Of a stretch of DNA of 64,000 nucleotides, positions 41,153 through 49,743 are shown in pieces. The position numbers were made by a program, and so were the translations under genes. Under the pieces are notes generated by a model that was not told the origin of the DNA, ran no database searches, and saw only the letters and a program-made list of their open reading frames with translations. This DNA comes from an uncultured Blautia sp. (GTDB taxonomy: Bacteria > Bacillota > Clostridia > Lachnospirales > Lachnospiraceae). The number at the start of each line of letters is the position of its first letter. Positions within the stretch are counted from its first letter, which is position 1. The stretch covers positions 1-64,000 of the forward strand of contig CALBGI010000011.1 in NCBI GenBank assembly GCA_937893675.1. The letters run 5' to 3'.

Positions 41153-43300
41153 ATGGATATCAAAAAATTTGAAAAACCGGAGAATTTTGTGAACCGGGAA
41201 CTGAGCTGGCTGAAATTTAACGAACGCGTGCTTTCGGAGGCGAGAGACAAGACGATTCCGCTGTTTGAACGTCTGAAATTTCTGAGCATTACTTCATCCA
41301 ACATGGATGAATTTTACATGGTCCGGGTGGCGTCCTTAAAAGACCAGGTACATGCGGGCTACACCAAGCCGGACATTGCAGGACTTACCCCCAAGGAGCA
41401 GCTGAAGGAAATCGGCGTGCAGACACATGCCATTGTGCAGCAGCAGTACAGCACGCTGAACCGTTCCATTCTTCCTGCACTGGAAAAGGCAGGGCTTCAC
41501 CTGGCGGCAAGGCACGAATCTCTGACAGAAAAACAGAGGGAATTTGTAGATATGTATTTTGAGGAAAATGTCTATCCGGTTCTCACGCCCATGGCAATGG
41601 ATTCCTCCAGACCTTTTCCGCTGATACGAAACAAATCCCTGAACATCGGCGCCCTTATTGCAAAAAAGGACAAAAAAGGGAAAAATGTACTGGAATTTGC
41701 CACTGTACAGGTTCCCTCCGTGCTTCCCCGCACGGTTGTGATCCCGTCCGAAAAAGATACGGATACCACGGTGATTCTTCTGGAGGAAATTATTGAGCGG
41801 AATATCGGCAAGCTGTTTCTTGGATTTGATGTGGTATGCGCATATCCCTACCGTGTTATGAGAAACGCAGATCTCACGATTGACGAGGACGGGGCGGAGG
41901 ATTTGCTGGTGGAGATCCAGAAGCAGCTGAAAAAGCGTCAGTGGGGCGAGGTCATCCGCCTGGAGGTTGCGGAGGACACGGACAAACGTCTTATGAAGAT
42001 CCTGAAAACGGAGTTTTCCATTAAGGACGAGGATATTTTTTATATCAACGGGCCGCTGGATCTGACTATGCTCATGAAGATTTACGGGCAGGAGGGCTAT
42101 GACAAATATAAGACGCCGAAATACATGCCTGCGCCTGTGACCGCATTTCAGAATGACAGCGATATTTTCCGCGTGATCCGTCAGAAGGATGTGTTCCTGC
42201 ATCATCCCTATATGAGCTTTGATCCTGTGGTGGATTTTGTGCGCCAGGCGGCAAAAGATCCGGATGTGCTTGCCATTAAACAGACCCTTTACCGTGTCAG
42301 CGGCAACTCCCCCATTATTGCGGCGCTTGCGCAGGCAGCGGAGAACGGGAAACAGGTTTCGGTTCTGGTGGAGCTGAAGGCCCGTTTTGACGAGGAGAAC
42401 AATATTGTCTGGGCAAAACGTCTGGAAAAAGCAGGCTGTCATGTGATTTATGGTCTGGTGGGACTGAAGACACACAGCAAGATTACCCTAGTGGTACGTC
42501 GGGAAGAGGCGGGGATCCGCAGATATGTTCATCTGGCAACGGGCAATTACAATGATTCCACTGCAAAGCTTTATACGGACTGCGGAATTTTTACCTGCGA
42601 TGAGCGCATTGGTGAGGACGCAACGGCAGTATTCAATATGCTTTCCGGCTACTCTGAGCCCAAGCGGTGGAACCGGCTGATCCTGGCGCCTATCTGGATG
42701 AAAGACAGATTCTTAAAGATGATTGAGCGTGAAGCCAACAATGCACAAAAAGGGCTTCCGGCAAAAATCCGCGCCAAGATGAACTCCCTGTGCGATCCGG
42801 TGATCATGTCCGCCCTCTGTGCGGCGTCCTCCTGCGGCGTAAAGATTGAGCTTCTGGTGCGAGGCATCTGCTGTTTGAAGGTGGGGATTCCCGGTGTAAG
42901 CGAAAATATCTCTGTGCGCTCCATTGTAGGAGATTTTCTGGAGCATGCGCGCATTTTCTATTTTGAAAACGGCGGAAGTCCGGAAATCTATATGGGAAGT
43001 GCTGACTGGATGCCGCGAAACCTTGACCGCCGTGTGGAGATCGTGTTCCCGGTCGAAGATGAAAGCATTAAGGAAGAGCTCTGCCATGTGCTGGATCTGG
43101 AGTTTCAGGACAACGTAAAAGCGCATATCCTGCAGCCGGACGGCACCTACGAAAAGCAGGACAAAAGAGGAAAGACTCTCGTCAATTCTCAGATGGAATT
43201 CTGCAGAGAAGCCACGGAACGGGCAAAGCAGGACAAAAAGAAAGAAAAGGCAAGGGTTTTCATTCCTGCGGAACCGGCGGAGGAACCATTGGAGGAATAG
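41153..43300 (+). CDS. ppk1: Polyphosphate kinase 1
   Basis: A 715-residue enzyme that builds polyphosphate from ATP reversibly. The N-domain begins NRELSWLKFNERVL. The head domain follows, then two PLD-like catalytic domains. The region VELKARFDEENNIVWAKRLEKAG holds conserved arginines, VHLATGNYNDSTAKLYTD contributes catalytic residues, and YGLVGLKTHSKI contains the His that becomes phosphorylated (near residue 442). A short Lys/Glu-rich tail ends the protein. GAGGTGGC precedes the ATG, nine bases after the Ppx-like gene. Confidence 0.96.
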   Translation: MDIKKFEKPENFVNRELSWLKFNERVLSEARDKTIPLFERLKFLSITSSNMDEFYMVRVASLKDQVHAGYTKPDIAGLTPKEQLKEIGVQTHAIVQQQYSTLNRSILPALEKAGLHLAARHESLTEKQREFVDMYFEENVYPVLTPMAMDSSRPFPLIRNKSLNIGALIAKKDKKGKNVLEFATVQVPSVLPRTVVIPSEKDTDTTVILLEEIIERNIGKLFLGFDVVCAYPYRVMRNADLTIDEDGAEDLLVEIQKQLKKRQWGEVIRLEVAEDTDKRLMKILKTEFSIKDEDIFYINGPLDLTMLMKIYGQEGYDKYKTPKYMPAPVTAFQNDSDIFRVIRQKDVFLHHPYMSFDPVVDFVRQAAKDPDVLAIKQTLYRVSGNSPIIAALAQAAENGKQVSVLVELKARFDEENNIVWAKRLEKAGCHVIYGLVGLKTHSKITLVVRREEAGIRRYVHLATGNYNDSTAKLYTDCGIFTCDERIGEDATAVFNMLSGYSEPKRWNRLILAPIWMKDRFLKMIEREANNAQKGLPAKIRAKMNSLCDPVIMSALCAASSCGVKIELLVRGICCLKVGIPGVSENISVRSIVGDFLEHARIFYFENGGSPEIYMGSADWMPRNLDRRVEIVFPVEDESIKEELCHVLDLEFQDNVKAHILQPDGTYEKQDKRGKTLVNSQMEFCREATERAKQDKKKEKARVFIPAEPAEEPLEE

Positions 43301-43305
43301 AATAA

Positions 43306-43569
43306 GTGAATTTTATATTTTATTACCTGATAGCCGTAAATGTGTTTACCTTTTCTCTTATGGGAGTTGACAAAAATCTTGCCAGAAACAGACAGTGGCG
43401 CATTTCAGAGCGGACGCTGTTTCTGGTAAGCTTCCTGGGCGGAAGCGTGGGTACCTGGCTTGGAATGTATCTGTTTCACCATAAAACCAGAAAAAAGAAA
43501 TTTGTCATTGGGATTCCTGTGATACTATTGATACAGACAGGTCTTATACTTTGGCTTTTCCTAAAATAA
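43306..43569 (+). CDS. DUF1294 family small membrane protein
   Basis: An 87-residue protein with hydrophobic segments at about 3-20, 37-55 and 66-85. The MGVDKNLARNRQWRISERTLF and GGSVGTWLGMYLFHHKTRK motifs define DUF1294, a family of unknown function. It starts with GTG five bases after the ppk1 stop, with GGAGGAA inside the end of ppk1, so it is probably translated from the ppk1 message. A good terminator follows. Confidence 0.85.
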   Translation: MNFIFYYLIAVNVFTFSLMGVDKNLARNRQWRISERTLFLVSFLGGSVGTWLGMYLFHHKTRKKKFVIGIPVILLIQTGLILWLFLK

Positions 43570-43579
43570 CAATATGTGA

Positions 43580-43618
43580 AAATCCGTTAATCTTTGTTCC
43601 AGATTAGCGGATTTTTTT
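43580..43618 (+). terminator. Terminator after the polyphosphate group
   Basis: AAATCCGTTAATCT pairs with AGATTAGCGGATTT (one mismatch) and continues into TTTTTTT. Confidence 0.87.
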
Positions 43619-43801
43619 ATGCGCTGCAGCACATTTTTTGCAAAAATATTTGGATTATACATATTTAAGTTTTGATTTTCCATTCAAATCTGCAATACAA
43701 ATATATACAATATATACATAAAGAAGAAATAGAAGCATTGAAAAACAGTATTTTTGTACAAATTTGTGCTGCGTGTAAAAATTGAACGACTAAAAAATAT
43801 A

Positions 43802-43824
43802 CGAATCACGAAACATCTGATTCG
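43802..43824 (+). promoter_or_regulatory. Leader hairpin before the URO-D-like gene
   Basis: CGAATCA pairs perfectly with TGATTCG around a 9-base loop and ends directly before the ribosome site (GAAAGGAG). It could mask translation initiation or be an operator. The AT-rich 43619-43801 segment shows no clear promoter. Confidence 0.4.
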
Positions 43825-43839
43825 GAAAGGAGATAAGGA

Positions 43840-45030
43840 ATGACAAACAGGGAAAGAGAGCGCAAAACCTTAAATTTTGAAAAACCGGAAGGCAGAGGCT
43901 CCGTAGAGGAAACCTTTTATCCATGGGTACTGACAACACAACGGTTCAAAAGTGAAGGGATGCCCGCAAAAATCGCAGATGGGGCAAAGGATATTACAAA
44001 TGATTTAGTTGGAAAGAAGGAAAATCAGGGAGAAACCTATTTCCCTGTATTGTGGGGCGAGGGCGTTATGAAATATGAGGAGTACCTTGGCTTTGACCCC
44101 GTGCGGAGAATCACGTTTGTTCTTCCTTTCCGAAGGTTTGAGGAAAAGATTTTGGAGGAAACTCCGGAGCATGTGATCAAACAGGATATTTACGGAAGAC
44201 ATTTGATCCATTATGCAGGCTCTGAGGTGGAGCTGGAGTATAAGCATGTTGTTGAAAACGCAGAGGACTGGAAACGATTGAAAGAGCATGCTTTGAAAGA
44301 ACTAAAGACCCATTATACCGATGAAGCGATTTATGCTGCGTATTCTCCGTTAAAAGAAGGACATGACAGGGGCGACTATTCTATTCGCATGCATCTGGAG
44401 GGCTTTTTTTGGACGATCCGCGAGCTGATGGATTTTGAACCGGTATTATATGCTTTTTACGACGAGCCGGAGCTGCTGAAAGATATCAATGATTTCATCT
44501 GTGAAATCTATAAGGACAAGGTAATGAAGGTCCTTGAGCTTCTGCAGCCGGATGTGGTTTATTTTAACGAGGATTTAAGCGGAGTAAACGGCCCTTTGAT
44601 TTCTCCGGAATGTTTTGAGGAATTTGTCGGCTGTTATTATCGGGAGCTCATTCCTATGATGAAGGCAAGAGGCGTCGGAAATGTGATTGTAGATACGGAC
44701 GGAGAATTTTCCAAACTGATCCCTAATTTTATCGATTGCGGAGTCGATGGATTTCTTCCCGTTGACGTGAACGCGGGAATGGATATCGTAAAAATAAGAG
44801 AGATGTTTCCGAAACTGAAATTTATCGGCGGATATAACAAGCTTTGTATTGCAGAGGGAAAAGAAGCGATTGATGCGGAATTTGAAAGGCTGCTTCCTGT
44901 GATCAGAGGCGGCGGCTATATTCCGGGAGCAGATCATCAGGTTCCGCCATCTGCTTCTCTGGAAGATTACCGCTATTATATTAAACGCTTGAAAGAGGTT
45001 ATGGAACAGGCAGGAGCAGATATTAAATAA
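43840..45030 (+). CDS. Uroporphyrinogen decarboxylase (URO-D) family protein
   Basis: A 396-residue URO-D-fold protein, unlikely to be HemE because no haem gene is nearby and the N-terminal HemE arginine motif is absent. The family also includes corrinoid methyltransferases (MtaA, MtbA, CmuA), whose zinc sites use an H-x-C motif; here the equivalent stretch is VIVDTDGEF (about 284-292), with Asp residues instead. The C-terminal GGYIPGADHQVPPSASLEDY is typical of a subgroup found next to sugar transporters in gut Clostridia. AAAGGAG precedes the ATG. It heads an operon with an ABC importer starting 19 bases downstream. Function unknown. Confidence 0.78.
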   Translation: MTNRERERKTLNFEKPEGRGSVEETFYPWVLTTQRFKSEGMPAKIADGAKDITNDLVGKKENQGETYFPVLWGEGVMKYEEYLGFDPVRRITFVLPFRRFEEKILEETPEHVIKQDIYGRHLIHYAGSEVELEYKHVVENAEDWKRLKEHALKELKTHYTDEAIYAAYSPLKEGHDRGDYSIRMHLEGFFWTIRELMDFEPVLYAFYDEPELLKDINDFICEIYKDKVMKVLELLQPDVVYFNEDLSGVNGPLISPECFEEFVGCYYRELIPMMKARGVGNVIVDTDGEFSKLIPNFIDCGVDGFLPVDVNAGMDIVKIREMFPKLKFIGGYNKLCIAEGKEAIDAEFERLLPVIRGGGYIPGADHQVPPSASLEDYRYYIKRLKEVMEQAGADIK

Positions 45031-45049
45031 TGGGTATGAGGAGGCTCGT

Positions 45050-46564
45050 ATGGGCGAAAACATTTTGGAATTAAAAAATATAGTAAAAACATTTCCAGGT
45101 GTGAAAGCTCTGAATGGGATTGATTTTGAACTTCGCAGAGGAGAGGTACATGCGATCTGCGGCGAAAACGGCGCTGGAAAATCCACGCTCATGAAAGTTG
45201 TCTGCGGAGTATATCAGCCAAACAGCGGAGAAATCATTGTAAAAGGGGAAGCAAAGAAGTTCTCCAATCCATTGGAAGCATATGGAAGTGGTGTTTCAAT
45301 TATTTTTCAGGAAACCAGTCTTTTTGAAAAAATGACGGTTTTGGACAACTTGTTTTTGGGACATGAAATCACAAAAAAGGCAGGGCTTCTGAGCATTATC
45401 GATTATGATGCCATGCAGAAGAAAGCAGAGGAGATTTTTAAACGTCTCAACACAGAAATGGATCTGAATGCGCTGGTAAGTTCTCTTGGAATGGCGCAAA
45501 AGCAGATGTGCGAAATAGCAAAAGCCTTGACATTTCAGGCAGATATCATTATTTTCGACGAACCCACCGCATCTTTGACACAACGGGAAGTGGATGCGCT
45601 GTTTCAGATCATCCAAAAGCTGAAGGCCGACGGACTGGGAATTGTATACATCAGTCACCGTCTGGAAGAAATTTTTGAGATTTGCGACAGAGTGACGGTC
45701 ATTCGTGACGGCACCTACATCTCCACCAGCAATGTTGCAGAAACCAATAAAGACGCATTGGTGGCAGATATGGTTGGCCGTAAAATGGGAAATTATTATC
45801 CCAAAACCAATACGGTTATCGGCAATGAAATTTTGAGAGTCGAGCACTATTACGACGAGGGTTTTCTTGAAGATGTTTCTTTCACATTGAGGGAAGGGGA
45901 AATTCTGGGCTTTGCCGGTCTGGCAGGAGCCGGTCGTACCGAGCTGATGCAGTCCTTATGCGGAATTACCGGAAAAGCGGCCGGAAAGGTCTATCTGGAT
46001 GAAAGAGAGATCACCTGCAAAAATTATCTGGATGCAATGGAGAAGGGGATCGTCTACGTTTCGGAGGACAGAGGAAAATACGGATTGATCGTGGATATGA
46101 GCATTGAGCAGAATATCTCCCTGCCCCAAATTGACAAATTGAAAAACGCTTTCGGGAAACTGAATGTGAAAAAAGAAAAGGAGATCGGAGCAAAATACAT
46201 AAAAGATATGCATATTAAGGCTCCGGATGGCGAATTTCTCGTAACCAATCTTTCCGGCGGAAATCAGCAGAAGGTTTCCGTATCCAAAGCCCTGGCTTTA
46301 AATCCGAAGATTCTGATCCTGGATGAGCCTACGCGGGGAGTCGATGTCAATGCAAAAGCGGAGATCCATAAGATCATCAGCGAACTGACGGCGCAGGGGC
46401 TTACCATAATCCTGATTTCCTCAGAACTCCCGGAGCTTCTCGGGATGTGCGACCGGATTTATGTCATGAAAGACGGATATATCGCAGATTGCCTGAACCG
46501 GGAGGAAGCAACCCAGGAGCGCATTCTCAGCATCGCGTTGGAAGCTAAGAAAGGAGGAAAATAA
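45050..46564 (+). CDS. Sugar ABC transporter ATP-binding protein (RbsA/LsrA/RhaT type)
   Basis: A 504-residue double ATPase powering a monosaccharide-type importer. The first domain (about 1-235) has Walker A GENGAGKSTLMK, signature near LGMAQKQMCEI and Walker B IIIFDEPTASL. The second (about 255-500) has the typical degenerate Walker A GLAGAGRTELMQ, the full signature NLSGGNQQKVSVSK and LILDEPTRGVDV. GAGGAGG precedes the ATG. Gene order ATPase-permease-permease-binding protein equals that of lsrACDB. The final stop is only one base before the next start. Confidence 0.94.
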   Translation: MGENILELKNIVKTFPGVKALNGIDFELRRGEVHAICGENGAGKSTLMKVVCGVYQPNSGEIIVKGEAKKFSNPLEAYGSGVSIIFQETSLFEKMTVLDNLFLGHEITKKAGLLSIIDYDAMQKKAEEIFKRLNTEMDLNALVSSLGMAQKQMCEIAKALTFQADIIIFDEPTASLTQREVDALFQIIQKLKADGLGIVYISHRLEEIFEICDRVTVIRDGTYISTSNVAETNKDALVADMVGRKMGNYYPKTNTVIGNEILRVEHYYDEGFLEDVSFTLREGEILGFAGLAGAGRTELMQSLCGITGKAAGKVYLDEREITCKNYLDAMEKGIVYVSEDRGKYGLIVDMSIEQNISLPQIDKLKNAFGKLNVKKEKEIGAKYIKDMHIKAPDGEFLVTNLSGGNQQKVSVSKALALNPKILILDEPTRGVDVNAKAEIHKIISELTAQGLTIILISSELPELLGMCDRIYVMKDGYIADCLNREEATQERILSIALEAKKGGK

Positions 46565-46565
46565 G

Positions 46566-47540
46566 ATGAAAGCAAAACGCAAATTTTCAACTGAATTTTA
46601 TCTTCTTCTTTTTCTTTTGGCTGCATGTGCCTTCCTGGCTGTGTTCGCAAAGGGATTTTATTCGGTAAATAACCTGATGAGCATTTTAAATTCCTTCAGC
46701 TACATCCTGATTTCCGCGATCGGCATGAATCTGATCATGCTGACCGGAAATATTGATGTTTCCACAGGAGCGCTGATTTCCGTGGTGGCGCTGTCTCTTG
46801 CGGCGATCGGAAAGACGGGTGTGCCCTTTGCCGGATTGCTTTTGGCCGGAATGCTGATCGGCGCGGTTTTAAGCGCGTTCAACGGTGTATTTATTACGGG
46901 AATGAAAATACCGGCAATTGTTGCTACATTGGCAACAACGCAGATTTTTCAGGGGATTCTGCCGCTGACGTGTGAAGGTTCCATTTATGACCTTCCGGCC
47001 TCTTTTACATGGCTGGCTTTTGAAGCGAAATTATTTGGGATCATTCCTGGAAGTCTGATCCTGTGTCTCATCGTTGTCGTTGTGTTTTTGCTCTTTGTGA
47101 AATATTCAAAGTTCGCAAAAAAGCTGTATGCAATCGGCAATAACAAAGAGGGGGCGCGTCTCTGCGGAATCAAAGTAGATAAAACCATCGTCATTTGTTA
47201 TGCCATTGCCGGAGCATTATTCGGCATCACGGCATTGATCGTTGCAACTGCAAGCCAGCGGTGTACAACAACCATGGGAACCGGCATGGAAATGACATTT
47301 ATCGCAGCAGTGGTTCTTGGGGGAACCAGCTCTGCAGGCGGTTCCGGAAGGCTTCAGGGGACGATTATCGGCGCATTGATTCTTGCCATGGTCGCACCTG
47401 CCATTACCTATCTCGGGATCAGCAGTGACTGGTCCGATGCGGTCAAAGGAGCGATCATTCTATTATCTGTAATTGTAGGTGAATCTAAAAATATAAAACG
47501 TAAGAGAGTGATAGCAGAAAATGCAGGAGGCGAGGCGTAA
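46566..47540 (+). CDS. Sugar ABC transporter permease 1 (RbsC/LsrC type)
   Basis: A 324-residue membrane protein with about eight to ten transmembrane helices. The family signature is MLTGNIDVSTGALISV near residue 57 and the conserved cytoplasmic stretch AIGNNKEGARLCGIKVDKT near 190; AAVVLGGTSSAGGSGR follows near 254. GAGGAAAATAAG precedes the ATG. It pairs with the next permease, as in LsrC/LsrD or RhaP/RhaQ heterodimers. Confidence 0.93.
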   Translation: MKAKRKFSTEFYLLLFLLAACAFLAVFAKGFYSVNNLMSILNSFSYILISAIGMNLIMLTGNIDVSTGALISVVALSLAAIGKTGVPFAGLLLAGMLIGAVLSAFNGVFITGMKIPAIVATLATTQIFQGILPLTCEGSIYDLPASFTWLAFEAKLFGIIPGSLILCLIVVVVFLLFVKYSKFAKKLYAIGNNKEGARLCGIKVDKTIVICYAIAGALFGITALIVATASQRCTTTMGTGMEMTFIAAVVLGGTSSAGGSGRLQGTIIGALILAMVAPAITYLGISSDWSDAVKGAIILLSVIVGESKNIKRKRVIAENAGGEA

Positions 47541-47541
47541 G

Positions 47542-48495
47542 GTGAAAAAAATAAAATTTACTTATAATACTGCTTTGTTTCTGATATGGGTTCTGATTTT
47601 TGCATTCATCGGAATACAGGCACCGGGATTTTTAAAGGGCAGATATCTGATAAATGTTATGCTGAAAAACATTGTGGAAAAAGGCATGGTTGCTCTGCCT
47701 ATGACATTGATCATTATTACCGCCGGCATTGACCTGTCGGTAGGAAACATCATGGTTCTCTCCTGTATGCTTGGCGCGATTACCGCAACCTCTTTTGGAG
47801 GATTTCCGGCACTTTTGGTGACGCTTCTGGTTGGAGCGGTGTGCGGAGCATTGAACGGACTGGTTATTTCCAAAGTAAAGATCAGCCCAATGGTGACAAC
47901 GCTGGCGACGATGTATTTGTACCTGGGACTGGCTCGCGGTATTTCCAAGGGCAGCAGTGTATACAGCTACGAATTATCAACCTTTATGGGCACCTATAAA
48001 CTCTTTGGAATCCCCATCCAGATTTATATTTTGGTTGTTCTGGCAGTCTTGTTTGTTTATTTGCTGCACAAAACTTCCTGGGGAAGAAAAATATATGCGA
48101 TTGGTCTGAACCCCAATGCTTCCCAGTATGCGGGAATCCACACCAACAAGATTATTATGCAGATATACACGATGATCGGTGTCATCTGCGCGTTGGCCGG
48201 TTTGATCTTTTTGGGGCGCTTTACCAGCGTAAAATACGATGCGGGCACAAATTTTAATCTGAACGTGATTACGATCGTGGTGCTCGGAGGAACCAGCATC
48301 AATGGCGGAATCGGCAATATGAAAGGGACGGTGCTTGCCACGCTGATCATTGCCACGCTGAACAGCGGCCTTACGGTCCTGAATATTCCAATTGATGTGC
48401 AGACGATCGTACAGGGTGTTGTCCTCATGATCGCCCTGATCGCATACGCAATTGTAAATGAAAGAAACAAGAAAAGAAGAGTGCTGGAAGTATAA
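47542..48495 (+). CDS. Sugar ABC transporter permease 2 (RbsC/LsrD type)
   Basis: About 317 residues with eight to ten transmembrane helices. The motifs TAGIDLSVGNIMVLS, AIGLNPNASQYAGIHTNK and VVLGGTSINGGIGNMKGT are those of the branched monosaccharide permease family. The GTG start at 47542 is preferred because the GAGGCG site lies five bases upstream; an ATG at 47521 overlaps the preceding gene without a site. Having two distinct permeases fits the Lsr/Rha subfamily rather than the single-permease ribose system. Confidence 0.9.
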   Translation: MKKIKFTYNTALFLIWVLIFAFIGIQAPGFLKGRYLINVMLKNIVEKGMVALPMTLIIITAGIDLSVGNIMVLSCMLGAITATSFGGFPALLVTLLVGAVCGALNGLVISKVKISPMVTTLATMYLYLGLARGISKGSSVYSYELSTFMGTYKLFGIPIQIYILVVLAVLFVYLLHKTSWGRKIYAIGLNPNASQYAGIHTNKIIMQIYTMIGVICALAGLIFLGRFTSVKYDAGTNFNLNVITIVVLGGTSINGGIGNMKGTVLATLIIATLNSGLTVLNIPIDVQTIVQGVVLMIALIAYAIVNERNKKRRVLEV

Positions 48496-48567
48496 ATGCA
48501 CGAAAGCAGTACATTTTTTTCAAAAACAATTTATTGTTTAAAATAATTAAAAAATGGAGGTAAAGAC

Positions 48568-49644
48568 ATGAAGAAAAGAACACGCAAACAGATGCAGGCA
48601 CTGGCAATGGTTGGAGCACTGGGCCTTACAATGGCGGCAAGCGCTGTGACAGCAGCGGCGGCAGATTACAGCGAGTATACCATCGCGATGCTGCCGAAGT
48701 TCAAAGGGGAAAATTACTTTGACGCCGTGAAAACCGGAGCGGAAGAAGCAGCCGAGGAACTGGGCATCACTCTGCTGTACGATGGTCCTTCCCAGGATCA
48801 GGCAACAAACCAGAAGCAGGTAGATATTCTGCAGGGCTGGATCGCGCAGGGCGTGGATGCGATTCTGGTATCCCCCAATGATGCAGCGGCAATCGTGCCG
48901 ACGCTGCAGGAAGCACGTGATATGGGGATCAAGGTACTTACCTTTGACGCAGACGCCAATGACGGAAGGGACTTCTTCATCAATCAGGTAACCGCAGAAG
49001 CAGCGGCAAAGGGACTTCTGGACGCGGCAAAACAGGATTTGGAGGCAAAGGGCTATGGCGCTGACAAACCGGCAAATATTGCGCTGGTATCCGGCTCAGG
49101 TACAGACGCGAATCAGACGGCATGGGAGAAAGCGATCGATGAGCTCCTTGCAACAGACGAATACAATTTTATGACGATCCAGAATAAAGACACGGACGTT
49201 CTTTACCCTGGCACAGATGAAACAAAAGCAAATGAAGCATGTGCAACGCTTATCTCCAGAATGGGCCCGGGAGAAGACCAAATCCAGGGTGCGATTGCCC
49301 TGTCTTCCATGACCACTCCCGCCCTTGGCGCACAGTATGAGTCCGCAGCAAACAAACCGGACGCAAACGCAATTACGCTGACCGGTCTTGCTACACCGAA
49401 TGCGCTGGTTTCCTACATTGAAAATGAAGAGAATCCTCTGAATACCGGTGTTCTCTGGAACTGTATGGATCTTGGGTATCTGTCTGTACAGACCGCAGCA
49501 CAGCTGGTTGCTGGTGAGATCACAGAAGATTCCACAACGATTACCGCAGGACGTCTCGGTGAAAAAGAAATCAAAGACGGCGAGGTTGTACTTGGCGATG
49601 CATTGGTATTCGATGCAACAAATGTTGGCGAATTTGATTACTGA
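48568..49644 (+). CDS. Periplasmic-type sugar-binding protein, LsrB/RhaS-like
   Basis: A 358-residue type I solute-binding protein with a Sec signal peptide (about 1-32, ending near TAAAADYSEY) and no lipobox Cys. The mature part begins TIAMLPKFKGENYFD and continues LLYDGPSQDQ, VDAILVSPNDAAA, VLTFDADANDGRD and ends LVFDATNVGEFDY. By memory of the family these match LsrB (AI-2) and RhaS (rhamnose) more than RbsB; Lys, Asp and Pro positions that touch AI-2 in LsrB appear kept, but the Gln after the second Asp is Ala. Ligand unproven. GGAGG precedes the ATG. Confidence 0.85.
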   Translation: MKKRTRKQMQALAMVGALGLTMAASAVTAAAADYSEYTIAMLPKFKGENYFDAVKTGAEEAAEELGITLLYDGPSQDQATNQKQVDILQGWIAQGVDAILVSPNDAAAIVPTLQEARDMGIKVLTFDADANDGRDFFINQVTAEAAAKGLLDAAKQDLEAKGYGADKPANIALVSGSGTDANQTAWEKAIDELLATDEYNFMTIQNKDTDVLYPGTDETKANEACATLISRMGPGEDQIQGAIALSSMTTPALGAQYESAANKPDANAITLTGLATPNALVSYIENEENPLNTGVLWNCMDLGYLSVQTAAQLVAGEITEDSTTITAGRLGEKEIKDGEVVLGDALVFDATNVGEFDY

Positions 49645-49652
49645 TTTTTAAG

Positions 49653-49686
49653 AGATAGAAGGCGTGCGGCAGCACGTCTTCTATCT
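49653..49686 (+). terminator. Hairpin after the binding protein
   Basis: AGATAGAAGGCGTGC pairs with GCACGTCTTCTATCT (one mismatch) and is followed by GACTTTT. It probably stabilises the upstream mRNA or cuts expression of the later genes. Confidence 0.65.
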
Positions 49687-49743
49687 GACTTTTGGGGGAG
49701 ACAGGAGCATAAATTTTTCTCTTGTCCGGCCATGGAGGTATTT

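Noticed and set aside
43619..43801. A promoter or small RNA in the AT-rich stretch before the URO-D-like gene
   Set aside because: Several partial -35/-10 pairs exist but none has good spacing and sequence together.
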